Below the pieces are notes generated by a model, which had not been told where the DNA came from, made no database searches, and saw only the letters and a list, made by a program, of their open reading frames with translations. From Nocardia sputorum (GTDB lineage: Bacteria > Actinomycetota > Actinomycetes > Mycobacteriales > Mycobacteriaceae): 64,000 nucleotides of DNA. Shown piece after piece: positions 10,146 to 18,423 of this stretch. The stretch spans positions 7,254,001-7,318,000 of the forward strand of contig NZ_AP026978.1 of the NCBI RefSeq assembly GCF_027924405.1, given 5' to 3'. Numbering within the stretch: the first letter of the stretch is position 1; each line of letters starts with the position of its first letter. A program made the translations under genes and the position numbers.

Positions 10146-10235
10146 TCAGCGAGCGGAGATTGAGGGGGAATTTCGTGTGGCGGCACGACGGAGGTCAGCT
10201 CGCCAAGACACGACAACCCGAACGTTCCTCGTCAC
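10146..10235 (-). CDS. Candidate 29-residue leader peptide upstream of rsgA
   Basis: GTG 10235 is preceded by an exact AAGGAGG (10250-10244) with an ideal 8-base spacer. The reading frame runs 29 codons to a stop 43 bases before the rsgA start. The peptide is basic and Arg-rich (VVVSWRADLRRAATRN in its centre). The Shine-Dalgarno is among the strongest in the window, which argues for translation. A hairpin (TTTCCGAT/ATCGGAAA, 10307-10325) lies upstream. It may be a regulatory leader or a small protein; no family was recognised and codon statistics are too limited to decide. Confidence 0.35.
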   Translation of the reverse strand: MTRNVRVVVSWRADLRRAATRNSPSISAR

Positions 10236-10367
10236 GGTCCACACCTCCTTACCTCTCTCGCAGCTCCGCTCACCTTCGCACCCGGTCCCTGCTCCGCGCA
10301 ACCGAATTTCCGATTCGATCGGAAAGCGCCTCGCGCATCCCCGACTCGACACGCCGGCCCGCCGGAC

Positions 10368-11303
10368 TCAGTCGGGTTTGCCGAACTGCTCGTGGCGGCC
10401 GAGGGAGCGTAGGTGGAACCATTCGCGCAGGCCGGCCGGATCGCGGCGGGTGACGAGGAAGAACCAGGAGAAGCGGACCCATTCCTGGGGAAGCAGTTTC
10501 CGCATGCCCGGCTGGGACATCAGGTAGCCGCGGTTGCGGTAGGTGAAGTAGCGCTTCACCGGATCGTCCGGGTACTGCGTGTGCATCCGGCCGCCGAGGA
10601 TCGGCTTGAACTCGGCCGCCCCGTTGGGATGCAGGTACGCCGTCTGCAGGCAGGTGCCGAACGGCAGCCCGGAGCGCACCAGCCTGCGATGCACCTCGAC
10701 CTCGTCGCCGCGCACGAACAGGCGCAGGTCCGGCACCCCGATCACGTCGACCGCGCGCGCGGAGATCAGCGCGCCGTTGAACAGTGAGGCGATGCCGGGC
10801 AGGAAGTCGTCGTCGCCGAGTTCCGAGCGCAGCCGGCGCCAGACCACGCCGCGGCGCAGGGGGAAGGCGAGGCGGTCGGGTTCATCGATGTCGCAGACCA
10901 CGGGCGATACCTCGACCAAGCCGTGCCGGTTCGCGCAGTCCAGCAGCGTGGACAGCACGTCGGGGCCCTCGGGCCTGCCGTCGTCGTCGGCGAGCCACAC
11001 CCAATCCGCGCCGATGCTCAACGCGTGCAGCATGCCGAGCGCGAACCCGCCCGCGCCGCCGAGGTTGTGCGCCGAACCCAGGTAGGTGGACTCCACCGGC
11101 TGATCGCGCACCAGATCGGCGACCTCCGGCTCGTTGCCGTTGTCGACCACGATCAGGTGATCCACCGGCCGGGACTGGGACGTGACGACCTTCAGCGACT
11201 CCGCGAGCAGCTCGCGGCGCTTGTGCGTGACGACGACGGCCACGATCCGCTGCTGCGCACCGGAGTTCGTTCCAGCGGATTCGGTCCCGGTCGGCTCACT
11301 CAT
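10368..11303 (-). CDS. glfT1: Galactofuranosyltransferase GlfT1
   Basis: 311 residues, close to M. tuberculosis GlfT1 (304). It adds the first galactofuranose residues to the rhamnosyl-GlcNAc-PP-decaprenyl linker. The GT-A fold shows VVVTHKRRELLAESL at the N-terminus, the NLGGAGGFALGM loop typical of galactofuranosyltransferases, the metal-binding ADDDG, and an acidic motif in RGDEVEVH. YFTYRNRGYL and the C-terminal WFHLR region also fit the family. ATG 11303 is the natural start. It lies 70 bases after wzt on the same strand, probably as part of a wzm-wzt-glfT1 operon. Confidence 0.95.
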   Translation of the reverse strand: MSEPTGTESAGTNSGAQQRIVAVVVTHKRRELLAESLKVVTSQSRPVDHLIVVDNGNEPEVADLVRDQPVESTYLGSAHNLGGAGGFALGMLHALSIGADWVWLADDDGRPEGPDVLSTLLDCANRHGLVEVSPVVCDIDEPDRLAFPLRRGVVWRRLRSELGDDDFLPGIASLFNGALISARAVDVIGVPDLRLFVRGDEVEVHRRLVRSGLPFGTCLQTAYLHPNGAAEFKPILGGRMHTQYPDDPVKRYFTYRNRGYLMSQPGMRKLLPQEWVRFSWFFLVTRRDPAGLREWFHLRSLGRHEQFGKPD

Positions 11304-11373
11304 GCTGCGGCCTTTCCTGCACGAGCGGGACCCTCCGTGGTCACGCTTCGCCGCCGCCTCCGGGCCTGACCGC

Positions 11374-12210
11374 TCATGCTTGATTCCGCTCCAATTCTCG
11401 CTGGTCTGTCCCGGCCCGTTCGGCTTCCATTTCGCGCAGCACGGTCGCGACGTGATTCCCCGCCTCCGGCCCCTCGTAGGCTCGCACCACTTCTTCGATG
11501 CCCCCGCGCAACCGGATCTGGCCGTGGTCGATCCACAGGGCGGTATCGCACAGCTGCGCGAGGAATTCGTTGGAATGGCTGGCGAAAACCAGGATGCCGG
11601 ACCGTGCGACCAAGGACTGCAACCGCAGCCGGGCCTTCTTCATGAATTCCGCGTCGACGGCGCCGATCCCCTCGTCGAGCAGCAGGATTTCGGGATCGAT
11701 CGAGGTGACCACGCCCATCGCCAGGCGCACGCGCATACCGGTGGAATAAGTGCGCAGCGGCATGGACAGGTATTCGCCGAGTTCGGTGAAATCCGCGATC
11801 TCATCGATCTTCGACAGCATCTGTTTGCGCGTCTGCCCGAGGAACAGGCCGCGAATGATGATGTTCTCGTAGCCGGAGATCTCCGGATCCATGCCGACGC
11901 CGAGATCGAACACCGGCGCCACCCGCCCACGGATGCGCGCACTGCCCCGCGAGGGCTCGTAGATGCCCGAAAGCAGGCGCAGCAGCGTCGATTTGCCCGC
12001 GCCGTTGTGCCCGACCAGGCCGACCCGGTCGCCCTCTTTCAGCGACAGGTTGATGTCCCGCAGGGCCTCGACCACCACGACGTCGGACTGATTGCGTCCG
12101 ATCGCGCCGCCCGCCTTGCCGAGGAACGCCTTCTTCAGCGACCGCGATTTGGCGTCGAAGATCGGGAATTCGACCCAGGCTTCCTGGGTCTCGATACTCA
12201 CACGACTCAT
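11374..12210 (-). CDS. wzt: ABC transporter ATP-binding subunit Wzt of the galactan exporter
   Basis: 278 residues with one nucleotide-binding domain: Walker A GHNGAGKST, signature YSTGMRVRLAMG, Walker B with catalytic Glu (ILLLDEGIG) and an H-loop in FASHSNE. The GYENI segment and YSTGM signature are characteristic of polysaccharide ABC-2 exporters. With Wzm it should move lipid-linked galactan to the outer leaflet, as proposed for Rv3781/Rv3783. The carbohydrate-binding extension of O-antigen Wzt proteins is absent. ATG 12210 follows the wzm stop by 11 bases. Confidence 0.94.
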   Translation of the reverse strand: MSRVSIETQEAWVEFPIFDAKSRSLKKAFLGKAGGAIGRNQSDVVVVEALRDINLSLKEGDRVGLVGHNGAGKSTLLRLLSGIYEPSRGSARIRGRVAPVFDLGVGMDPEISGYENIIIRGLFLGQTRKQMLSKIDEIADFTELGEYLSMPLRTYSTGMRVRLAMGVVTSIDPEILLLDEGIGAVDAEFMKKARLRLQSLVARSGILVFASHSNEFLAQLCDTALWIDHGQIRLRGGIEEVVRAYEGPEAGNHVATVLREMEAERAGTDQRELERNQA

Positions 12211-12221
12211 CGGGGGCGCTC

Positions 12222-13265
12222 CTATACCCAGTACGGTACGCGCGAACGGTACTGCTTCATGGCCAGGATCGCGACGATCCAACCCACCAGGGTGATCGCG
12301 CCGACGACCAGCCAGTGCCGCAGCTCCTGCGGTTCGCCGAGCAACGGCGCCCGGACGATTTCGAGATAGTGGAATGTCGGCACGAGTTCGGCCAGTTTCG
12401 CGCGGTCGCCGGTGATCTGCGATTGCAGGGTCTTCGTCGTCCACATGACCGGCGTCAGCACGAACAGCATCAGCGTGGTGCTGCCGAGAATCGGCGCGAT
12501 ATCGCGGTAGCGCGTGCTGAAGATGCCGAACACGATCGATACCCACATGGAGTTGAGGAAGATCAGCGCGATGGCCGGGATCGCCATCAGGCTGGCCACC
12601 CCGAGATGGCGCCACACGCCGAACGCGGCGAGCATCACCAGGTAGATCACCATGTTGTGGGCGAAGAACAGCAGCTGCCGCCACACCAGCCGGTAGACGT
12701 GCACGCTCAGCGCCGAGGGAAGCTGCTTGATCAGGCCCTCGTTGGCGATGAAGACCTCCGAGCCCTCCAGGATGCTTGCGCTGATCACGTTCCAGATGAT
12801 CAGCCCCACCGTGACGTAGGGCAGATACTCGCGCAGCGGCTGGCCGAGCAGCGCCGCGTACAGCACGCCCATCGCCACGGCCTGCAAGCCGGTGGCGATG
12901 GTGATCCAGAACGGGCCGAGCACCGAGCGGCGGTAGCGCTGCTTGATGTCCTGCCAGCCCAGCGACAGCCACAGTTCACGCTGCGCGAAGCCACCGGCGA
13001 AGTCCTGGAACGCACGGCGGAACGTCTGGGAGTCCGGCACGATCTTCGCGACGGTGGCCCCGGCGTGCAGAGTCTGCGCCTCGGGCGTGGTCGCGCTCAC
13101 CGGACGCTCCTGGGAGTCGTCGCCGGACGGCGCCGTGTGCTCGGCCGATTCGGACGGCGAGCTGTCATCTGAACGCGCTTGGTCATCGGAACCAACTGAG
13201 CTCTCTTCAGGACGCACCGCACTCGGGTCGTTGACCGAGTCGGAGCGAGCGGCAGCGGCGGGCAC
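12222..13265 (-). CDS. wzm: ABC-2 permease Wzm of the galactan exporter
   Basis: 347 residues with six transmembrane helices. The N-terminal amphipathic segment WLSLGWQDIKQRYRRSVLGP is the hallmark of polysaccharide ABC-2 permeases, and the last helix ends near MKQYRSRVPYWV. M. tuberculosis Rv3783 has about 280 residues. The extra length is an acidic, Ser/Glu/Asp-rich N-terminal tail of about 65 residues, unless translation begins further in. GTG 13265 follows a minus-strand TAGTCT (13279-13274) by 8 bases. The gene is followed closely by wzt, its obligate partner. Confidence 0.92.
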   Translation of the reverse strand: MPAAAARSDSVNDPSAVRPEESSVGSDDQARSDDSSPSESAEHTAPSGDDSQERPVSATTPEAQTLHAGATVAKIVPDSQTFRRAFQDFAGGFAQRELWLSLGWQDIKQRYRRSVLGPFWITIATGLQAVAMGVLYAALLGQPLREYLPYVTVGLIIWNVISASILEGSEVFIANEGLIKQLPSALSVHVYRLVWRQLLFFAHNMVIYLVMLAAFGVWRHLGVASLMAIPAIALIFLNSMWVSIVFGIFSTRYRDIAPILGSTTLMLFVLTPVMWTTKTLQSQITGDRAKLAELVPTFHYLEIVRAPLLGEPQELRHWLVVGAITLVGWIVAILAMKQYRSRVPYWV

Positions 13266-13313
13266 GGTGCACGAGACTACCCTTGCGGCTTCGCGCCACC
13301 GCGTGGCACACGC

Positions 13314-13916
13314 TCACAGGTATTGGCCGGAACCGCCGGTGACGTGACTCGGCTGGCCGCCGCGCGGGTCGGCGGCGTGGATGCCGGGCGGCAACGCGCC
13401 CTGGCGCATCTGTTCGAGCTGGGCGCGCGCGGCCATCTGCTGGGCGAACAGCGCGGTCTGGATGCCGTGGAACAGGCCCTCCAGCCAGCCGACCAGCTGC
13501 GCCTGCGCGATCCGCAGCTCGGCGTCGGACGGCACGCCTTCGTCGGTGAACGGGAGGGTGAGCCGTTCGAGTTCCTCCCGCAGTTCGGGGGCGAGCCCTT
13601 GCTCCAGCTCCCGCACCGAGGACGTGTGGATCTCCTTGAGGCGATTGCGGCTGGCCTCGTCCAGCGGAGCCGCGCGCACCTCCTCGAGCAGCTGCTTGAT
13701 CATCGTGCCGATCCGCATGACCTTCGCGGGCTGCTCGACCATGTCGGCGAGCGATTCGCCGGAGTCGTCCCGGTCGTCCGACTTGTCCTTGTCATCGTCG
13801 GTCACCACCTGCGCGGTGAAGGGCGCCTCCGATCCGGCCGCCGCGGGGATGGCCAACGGCCTGCCGTCGGGTCCGACAACGACGATGTGGTCCGGTGCCT
13901 CGTCCGAGTGCGTCAT
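13314..13916 (-). CDS. bpa: Bacterial proteasome activator Bpa (PafE)
   Basis: 200 residues. Bpa forms a dodecameric ring that opens the 20S proteasome without ATP. An acidic disordered N-terminus (about 1-60) leads into a helical bundle (MRIGTMIKQLLEEVRAAPLD onward; PFTDEGVPSDAELRIAQAQL), then a flexible tail ending GQYL. That ending is the HbYX-type anchor that docks into the proteasome and is identical to the mycobacterial terminus as I recall it. ATG 13916 is chosen over 13928 because CATGAT precedes it by about 7 bases. Its position next to wzm matches Rv3780 beside Rv3781-Rv3783. Confidence 0.93.
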   Translation of the reverse strand: MTHSDEAPDHIVVVGPDGRPLAIPAAAGSEAPFTAQVVTDDDKDKSDDRDDSGESLADMVEQPAKVMRIGTMIKQLLEEVRAAPLDEASRNRLKEIHTSSVRELEQGLAPELREELERLTLPFTDEGVPSDAELRIAQAQLVGWLEGLFHGIQTALFAQQMAARAQLEQMRQGALPPGIHAADPRGGQPSHVTGGSGQYL

Positions 13917-14168
13917 GGTCCCTATCATGTCGTGTCCGGCCCGAACGCGCTAAGCCGGTGCTCCGAGGCCGGGCGTCGCGGCACGCTCCGGCGCGCGCCG
14001 CCGGTCCGCTCCGCCGCTCGGGCCTGGCGTTCTATTCTGTTCGGGTCGTGTGGTTCGGATTTCTCGAAAGTCGGTCGCCATGCTGAGTCGCAGGTCGCTG
14101 TGCTCCCGCCACGATGTGGAGGGGAACGCGGTTACACAGGCTCGCCCGCTGCCCTTAGAGTGGCCAGC

Positions 14169-15371
14169 ATGACTTACGACGTCGCGAGGGTTCGGGGCCT
14201 GATACCGTCCCTGGGCGACGGCTGGATCCATCTGGACCCGCAATCGGGCATGTTGGTTCCGGACGCGGTGTCCCGCGCTGTTTCGACGGGTTTCCGGACT
14301 TCCTCCTTCTCGCATATCGGCCGCAACGGCGCGGCGGTGCGCAGCGCGGCGATTCTGGACGCGGCGCGCGAGGCCGTCGCCGACCTCGTCGGCGGTGACC
14401 CGGCGGGCGTCGTCCTCGGCCCCGACCGCGCGGTCCTGCTGGCCTGGCTCGCCGAATCGCTGAGTTCGCGGCTGGGCCTCGGCACCGGCATCGTGCTCTC
14501 CCGGCTGGACGACGAAGCGAACGTCGCGCCGTGGCTGCGCATCGCCAACCGCTACGGCGCGCACGTGCGCTGGGCCGAGGTGGAGATCGAGACCTGCGAG
14601 ATGCCGTCCTGGCAGTTCGAGGAGCTTATCGGCCCCACCGCGCGACTGGTCGCGCTGACCGCGGCTTCGCCGATCGTCGGTTCGGCGCCCGCCGTGCGGG
14701 TGGCCGCGGACCGGGTGCACGAGGTGGGTGGCCTGCTGGTGGCCGACGCGTTCGGCGCCGCGCCCTACGCGCTGATCGACATCGACGAACTGAACGCCGA
14801 CGTCGTCGCGCTGAGCGCGCCGGCATGGGGCGGTCCGCAGATCGGCGCGCTGGTCTTCCGTGACCCGGCGTTCCTGGACCGGATCCCGTCCATGTCGTTG
14901 AACCCCTATGCGAAGGGCGCCGAACGGCTGGAGGTCGGTGGGCACCAATACGCGCTGCTCGCGGGTTTGACCACCTCCATCGACTTCCTGGCCGGACTGG
15001 ACGAGCGGGCGCACGGCACCCGGCGCGAGCGCCTGGAGATGTCGATCACCTCGCTGCAGGACTACCACGACCAGCTGTTCGAGCACTTGATGAGCGTGCT
15101 GGACTCGATTCCCGGGCTCACCGTGATCGGCCGCGCCTCCACCCGCATCCCCACGGTCAGCTTCACGCTCGCGGGCATGCAGGCGGAGAAGGTCGCGGCC
15201 AAGCTCGCGGACAACCGGATCGGCACGGTGAGCGGCGTGCACGGCGGCAGCAGGCTGCTGGACGCGCTCGGCGTCAACGACGAGGGCGGCGCGGTGACCA
15301 TCGGTCTCGCGCCCTACACCACCAAGTTCGAGATCGATCAGCTCGGCAGGGCACTGCTCGCGCTGGAGTGA
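14169..15371 (+). CDS. Class V aminotransferase-fold protein (Rv3778c-like) lacking the PLP lysine
   Basis: 400 residues with the fold of cysteine desulfurase-like class V enzymes (VC1184-type branch). Aligned on spacing with SufS, the cofactor-ring Asp is present at D193 (VADAF), but the SxHK position reads SAPAWGGP, putting Pro at 218 and Ala at 219 where the Schiff-base Lys belongs. The DDEANVAPW segment replaces the usual DHHAN-type motif. Normal PLP transaldimination is therefore unlikely and the protein may be a pseudoenzyme or bind another ligand. ATG 14169 is the first good start. Convergent with the quinone oxidoreductase gene, as I recall for Rv3778c and Rv3777. Confidence 0.85.
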   Translation: MTYDVARVRGLIPSLGDGWIHLDPQSGMLVPDAVSRAVSTGFRTSSFSHIGRNGAAVRSAAILDAAREAVADLVGGDPAGVVLGPDRAVLLAWLAESLSSRLGLGTGIVLSRLDDEANVAPWLRIANRYGAHVRWAEVEIETCEMPSWQFEELIGPTARLVALTAASPIVGSAPAVRVAADRVHEVGGLLVADAFGAAPYALIDIDELNADVVALSAPAWGGPQIGALVFRDPAFLDRIPSMSLNPYAKGAERLEVGGHQYALLAGLTTSIDFLAGLDERAHGTRRERLEMSITSLQDYHDQLFEHLMSVLDSIPGLTVIGRASTRIPTVSFTLAGMQAEKVAAKLADNRIGTVSGVHGGSRLLDALGVNDEGGAVTIGLAPYTTKFEIDQLGRALLALE

Positions 15372-15378
15372 GCGGCGC

Positions 15379-16383
15379 TCACAGCCCCGCCACCCGCAGC
15401 ACCACCTTGCCGAACACCTCGCCGGAGTCCAGCAGCCGGTGCGCTTCGGCGGCCTCCTCGATCGGCACTTCGGCCGCGATGACGGGCGCGACCGTGCCGT
15501 CGGCGATCAGCGGCCACAGCTGCCGGTGCACCTCCGCCACGATTTCCGCTTTGCTGCCGACCCCGGTCGCGGGCCGCGCGCGCACGTTGGTGGCGTGGAC
15601 GGTGCCCCACTTGCGCAACAGCACACCCAGATTCAGTTCGGCGGTCACGCCACCCTGCATGCCGATCACCACGAGGCGGCCGTGCTCGGCCAGCGCGTCG
15701 ACGTTGCGCCCCAGGTAGACCGCGCCCATATTGTCGAGGATGACGTCCGCGCCGGGGCCGCCCGCGCCCGATCGCTCGGCGCGCACGGCGGCGACGAAGT
15801 CGTCCTCCTTGTAGTTGATCAGCACGTCCGCGCCGAGCTCCGCGCAGCGCGCCAGCTTCTCCGCCGACCCGGCGGTCACCGCGACGCGCGCGCCGAGCGC
15901 CTTGGCGACCTGGATGGCGTGCGTGCCGATGCCGCTGCCGCCGCCGTGGATCAACAGCAGCTGGCCGGACCGCAGCTGGGCGGTCATCACCAGGTTCGAC
16001 CACACGGTCGCCGCCGCCTCGGGCAGCCCCGCCGCCGCGCCGAGATCGAGGTCGTCCGGGACGGGAAGCACCTGGGTCGCGGGCACGACGACACGCTCGG
16101 CGTAACCGCCGCCGGACAGCAACGCGCAGACACGATCGCCGACCGTCCACTCGCGCACTCCGTCGCCGATCTCGGCGATCACACCGGAGCATTCGAGACC
16201 CAGGAGCGGGCTGGCTCCCGGCGGGGGCGGGTAGTAGCCCTGACGCTGCAGCAGATCGGCCCGGTTGACGCCCGCCGCGGCCACCTCGATCAGCACTTCG
16301 CCGTGGCCGGGCTTCGGATCCGGCACCTCGGCAAGAGACATGACTTCGGGGCCGCCGGAACCTTTCAGATCTATAGCGCGCAC
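15379..16383 (-). CDS. Zinc-free NAD(P)H:quinone oxidoreductase, MDR family
   Basis: 334 residues of the quinone-oxidoreductase branch of the medium-chain dehydrogenases. AAAGVNRADLLQRQG and GLECSGVIAEIGDGV mark the GroES-like domain. IHGGGSGIGTHAIQVAKALGA is the NADPH-binding motif. VILDNMGAVYLGRN and the terminal GEVFGKVVLRV match the p53-inducible quinone reductase group. No zinc-ligand cysteines are present, as expected. GTG 16383 is preferred because the upstream extension is unlike the family. It ends 7 bases from the convergent PLP-fold gene and corresponds to Rv3777. Confidence 0.92.
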   Translation of the reverse strand: MRAIDLKGSGGPEVMSLAEVPDPKPGHGEVLIEVAAAGVNRADLLQRQGYYPPPPGASPLLGLECSGVIAEIGDGVREWTVGDRVCALLSGGGYAERVVVPATQVLPVPDDLDLGAAAGLPEAAATVWSNLVMTAQLRSGQLLLIHGGGSGIGTHAIQVAKALGARVAVTAGSAEKLARCAELGADVLINYKEDDFVAAVRAERSGAGGPGADVILDNMGAVYLGRNVDALAEHGRLVVIGMQGGVTAELNLGVLLRKWGTVHATNVRARPATGVGSKAEIVAEVHRQLWPLIADGTVAPVIAAEVPIEEAAEAHRLLDSGEVFGKVVLRVAGL

Positions 16384-16532
16384 CGTGCCATACTGCTCCG
16401 CGCGCGCCGACGGCTGCGCGCTGCCCCCCGGCGTCGGCGTGCCGCACCCGGAGCCCGGACGGAAACACTCTGCGCAAACGCAATCGGGCAAGCGGCCTGC
16501 GGTGACCGGCGTCACGGACTACCGTTCCGGTG

Positions 16533-17711
16533 GTGAGTGGCGGCTTCATCGATTTCCAGAACGAGATCTACTTGGCTGGGCTGGGTGGTTCCACGCCCGA
16601 GTTGCCCATGACCACCGCGGGTTTGGAGTCGCTCGCACAGCAGAGGCTGGATCCGGCCGCTTTCGCGTATGTCGCGGGTAGCGCGTCCGCCGAGCGCACC
16701 GCCGCGGCCAACCGGTCCGCCTTCGACCGATACCGCATCCTGCCGCGGATGCTGCGCGGCTCCACCGGGCCCGGCGCCCGCGATCTGTCCGTCGAAGTGC
16801 TCGGCACGAAACTGGCCGCGCCCGTGCTCACCGCGCCGATCGGCGTCCTCGAACTGCTGCACGAGGGCGGCGAGGTGATCGCGGCCGAAGTGACCGCGGA
16901 ACTCGGCATCGGCACCGTGCTGTCCACCGCGGCCTCCTCGACCATAGAAGACGTCGGCGCGGCGGCCGGTGCGTGGTGGTACCAGCTGTACTGGCCCGCC
17001 GACGACGAACTGGCCTGCTCCTTCGTCCGGCGTGCCGAGCGGGCCGGGGCCTCGGCGATCGTGGTCACCGTGGACACCCCCACCCTCGGCTGGCGGCCGC
17101 GCGACCTGGAACAGGCCCACCTGCCGTTCCTGCACGGCAAGGGCATCGCCAACTATCTGTCGGACCCGGTGTTCCGGGCCAAGCTGCCCGCTGCGCCGGA
17201 GGAGAGCGAGGAGGCGATGCGGACGGCGATCCTCACCTGGGTGGGGCTGTTCGGCAACCACACGTTGCGGCCCGCCGATCTCGCCCGGCTGCGCGAATGG
17301 ACCGACCTCCCGATCGCGGTGAAGGGCATCCTGCATCCCGACGACGCGCGCCAGGTGGTGGACGCAGGCGCGGACGCGGTGGTGGTGAGCAATCACGGCG
17401 GCCGCCAGGTGGACGGCTCGATCGCGGCGCTGGACGCGCTCCCGGCGGTGGTCGCCACCGTCGGCGACCGCGCCGACGTGCTGTTCGACTCCGGGCTGCG
17501 CACCGGTTCGGACGTGCTCGTCGCGCTGGCCTTGGGCGCGAAGGCGGTGCTGTACGGGCGGCCGTGGGCGTACGGTCTCGGCTTGGCGGGAGCCGCGGGC
17601 GTCCGGCACGCGCTGCGGGCGCTGCTGGCCGACTTCGAGTCCGCGCTCGGCCTCTCCGGGTGCACCAGTCCGGCCGAGGTGAACCGCGCACTGCTGTCCA
17701 CGGTGCGCTGA
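16533..17711 (+). CDS. FMN-dependent alpha-hydroxy acid oxidase, lactate 2-monooxygenase-like
   Basis: About 392 residues of the FMN alpha-hydroxy-acid dehydrogenase family. TAPIGV begins the FMN site, WYQLYWPAD and TVDTPTLGWRPRDL line the active site, AVKGI gives the FMN-contacting Lys, and SNHGGRQVDG carries the catalytic His/Arg. The length and the PRDLEQAHLPFL insert resemble lactate 2-monooxygenase (lactate to acetate and CO2), though related oxidases with other 2-hydroxy acids are possible. GTG 16533 lies 7 bases after TACCGT (16520-16525); GTG 16530 is an alternative. It is followed 50 bases later by a MarR gene. Confidence 0.88.
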   Translation: MSGGFIDFQNEIYLAGLGGSTPELPMTTAGLESLAQQRLDPAAFAYVAGSASAERTAAANRSAFDRYRILPRMLRGSTGPGARDLSVEVLGTKLAAPVLTAPIGVLELLHEGGEVIAAEVTAELGIGTVLSTAASSTIEDVGAAAGAWWYQLYWPADDELACSFVRRAERAGASAIVVTVDTPTLGWRPRDLEQAHLPFLHGKGIANYLSDPVFRAKLPAAPEESEEAMRTAILTWVGLFGNHTLRPADLARLREWTDLPIAVKGILHPDDARQVVDAGADAVVVSNHGGRQVDGSIAALDALPAVVATVGDRADVLFDSGLRTGSDVLVALALGAKAVLYGRPWAYGLGLAGAAGVRHALRALLADFESALGLSGCTSPAEVNRALLSTVR

Positions 17712-17761
17712 CCTGCGAGAGTTGCCCATTTCCCCAGTTCGCCACGCATAGAATGGCCACC

Positions 17762-18253
17762 GTGCATCCCGAACCGAGCGGTCGCGTCCTGGCCGAGCCA
17801 CGCTGGCTCACCCCGGCGCAGCAGCGCGCGTGGCGCGCCTACATGGACGGCCACCAGCGTTTGATGACGGCGCTGAATCGTCAATTGCAACGGGACAGCG
17901 ACCTGACCGTCGCCGAATACCGCATCCTGGTCCTGCTCTCCGAGGCGCCCGACCGCTCGCTGCGGATGAGCGAGCTGGCCGACGGCGTGCTGTCCTCGCG
18001 CAGCAAGCTGACCCATCAGATCCGGCGGCTGGAGGCGCAGCAGATGGTGCGCCGCAACACCTGCCTGGAGGACGGCCGCGGCGTGCTGGCCGAACTCACC
18101 GACGAGGGCTTGCGCCGCCTGCAAGCCGCCGCGCCCGGCCACGTGGAAGCCGTCCGCCGTCACTTCATCGATCTGCTCGCCCCGGCCCAGCTCGAGGTGA
18201 TCGGCGAAGTCTTCGAACGCGTCGACGAGGAAATCGGCAAGCACTCCGGCTGA
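17762..18253 (+). CDS. MarR-family transcriptional regulator
   Basis: 163 residues with a winged helix: LTVAEYRILVLLSEAP, then RMSELADGVLSSRSKLTHQIRRLEA as the recognition region and the wing near NTCLEDGRGVLAELTDEG. The pattern of dimerisation helices at both ends is typical. GTG 17762 lies 7 bases after TAGAAT (17749-17754), favouring it over ATG 17753, which would overlap the -10. It may control the FMN oxidase upstream or itself; no clear palindrome was found at its promoter. Confidence 0.9.
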   Translation: MHPEPSGRVLAEPRWLTPAQQRAWRAYMDGHQRLMTALNRQLQRDSDLTVAEYRILVLLSEAPDRSLRMSELADGVLSSRSKLTHQIRRLEAQQMVRRNTCLEDGRGVLAELTDEGLRRLQAAAPGHVEAVRRHFIDLLAPAQLEVIGEVFERVDEEIGKHSG

Positions 18254-18277
18254 TCCGTCCGCTACGATCGGGTCCCT

Positions 18278-18362
18278 GGAGACGTGGCAGAGCGGCCGAA
18301 TGCACTCGCCTTGAAAGCGAGCGTCGCGAGAGCGACCGGGGGTTCAAATCCCTCCGTCTCCG
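18278..18362 (+). tRNA. tRNA-Ser (anticodon TGA)
   Basis: The acceptor arms GGAGACG and CGTCTCC pair perfectly with discriminator G. The anticodon loop CTTGAAA gives TGA. A long variable arm (GCGTCGCGAGAGCGAC) identifies a class II serine tRNA, and the T arm carries GGTTCAAATCC. CCA is not encoded. Confidence 0.96.
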
Positions 18363-18423
18363 CTCCACTCGCTGGGCGACCCATGCTCATGGAGAGCATT
18401 CGCGGCGGCTCGTTCCGCAATGG

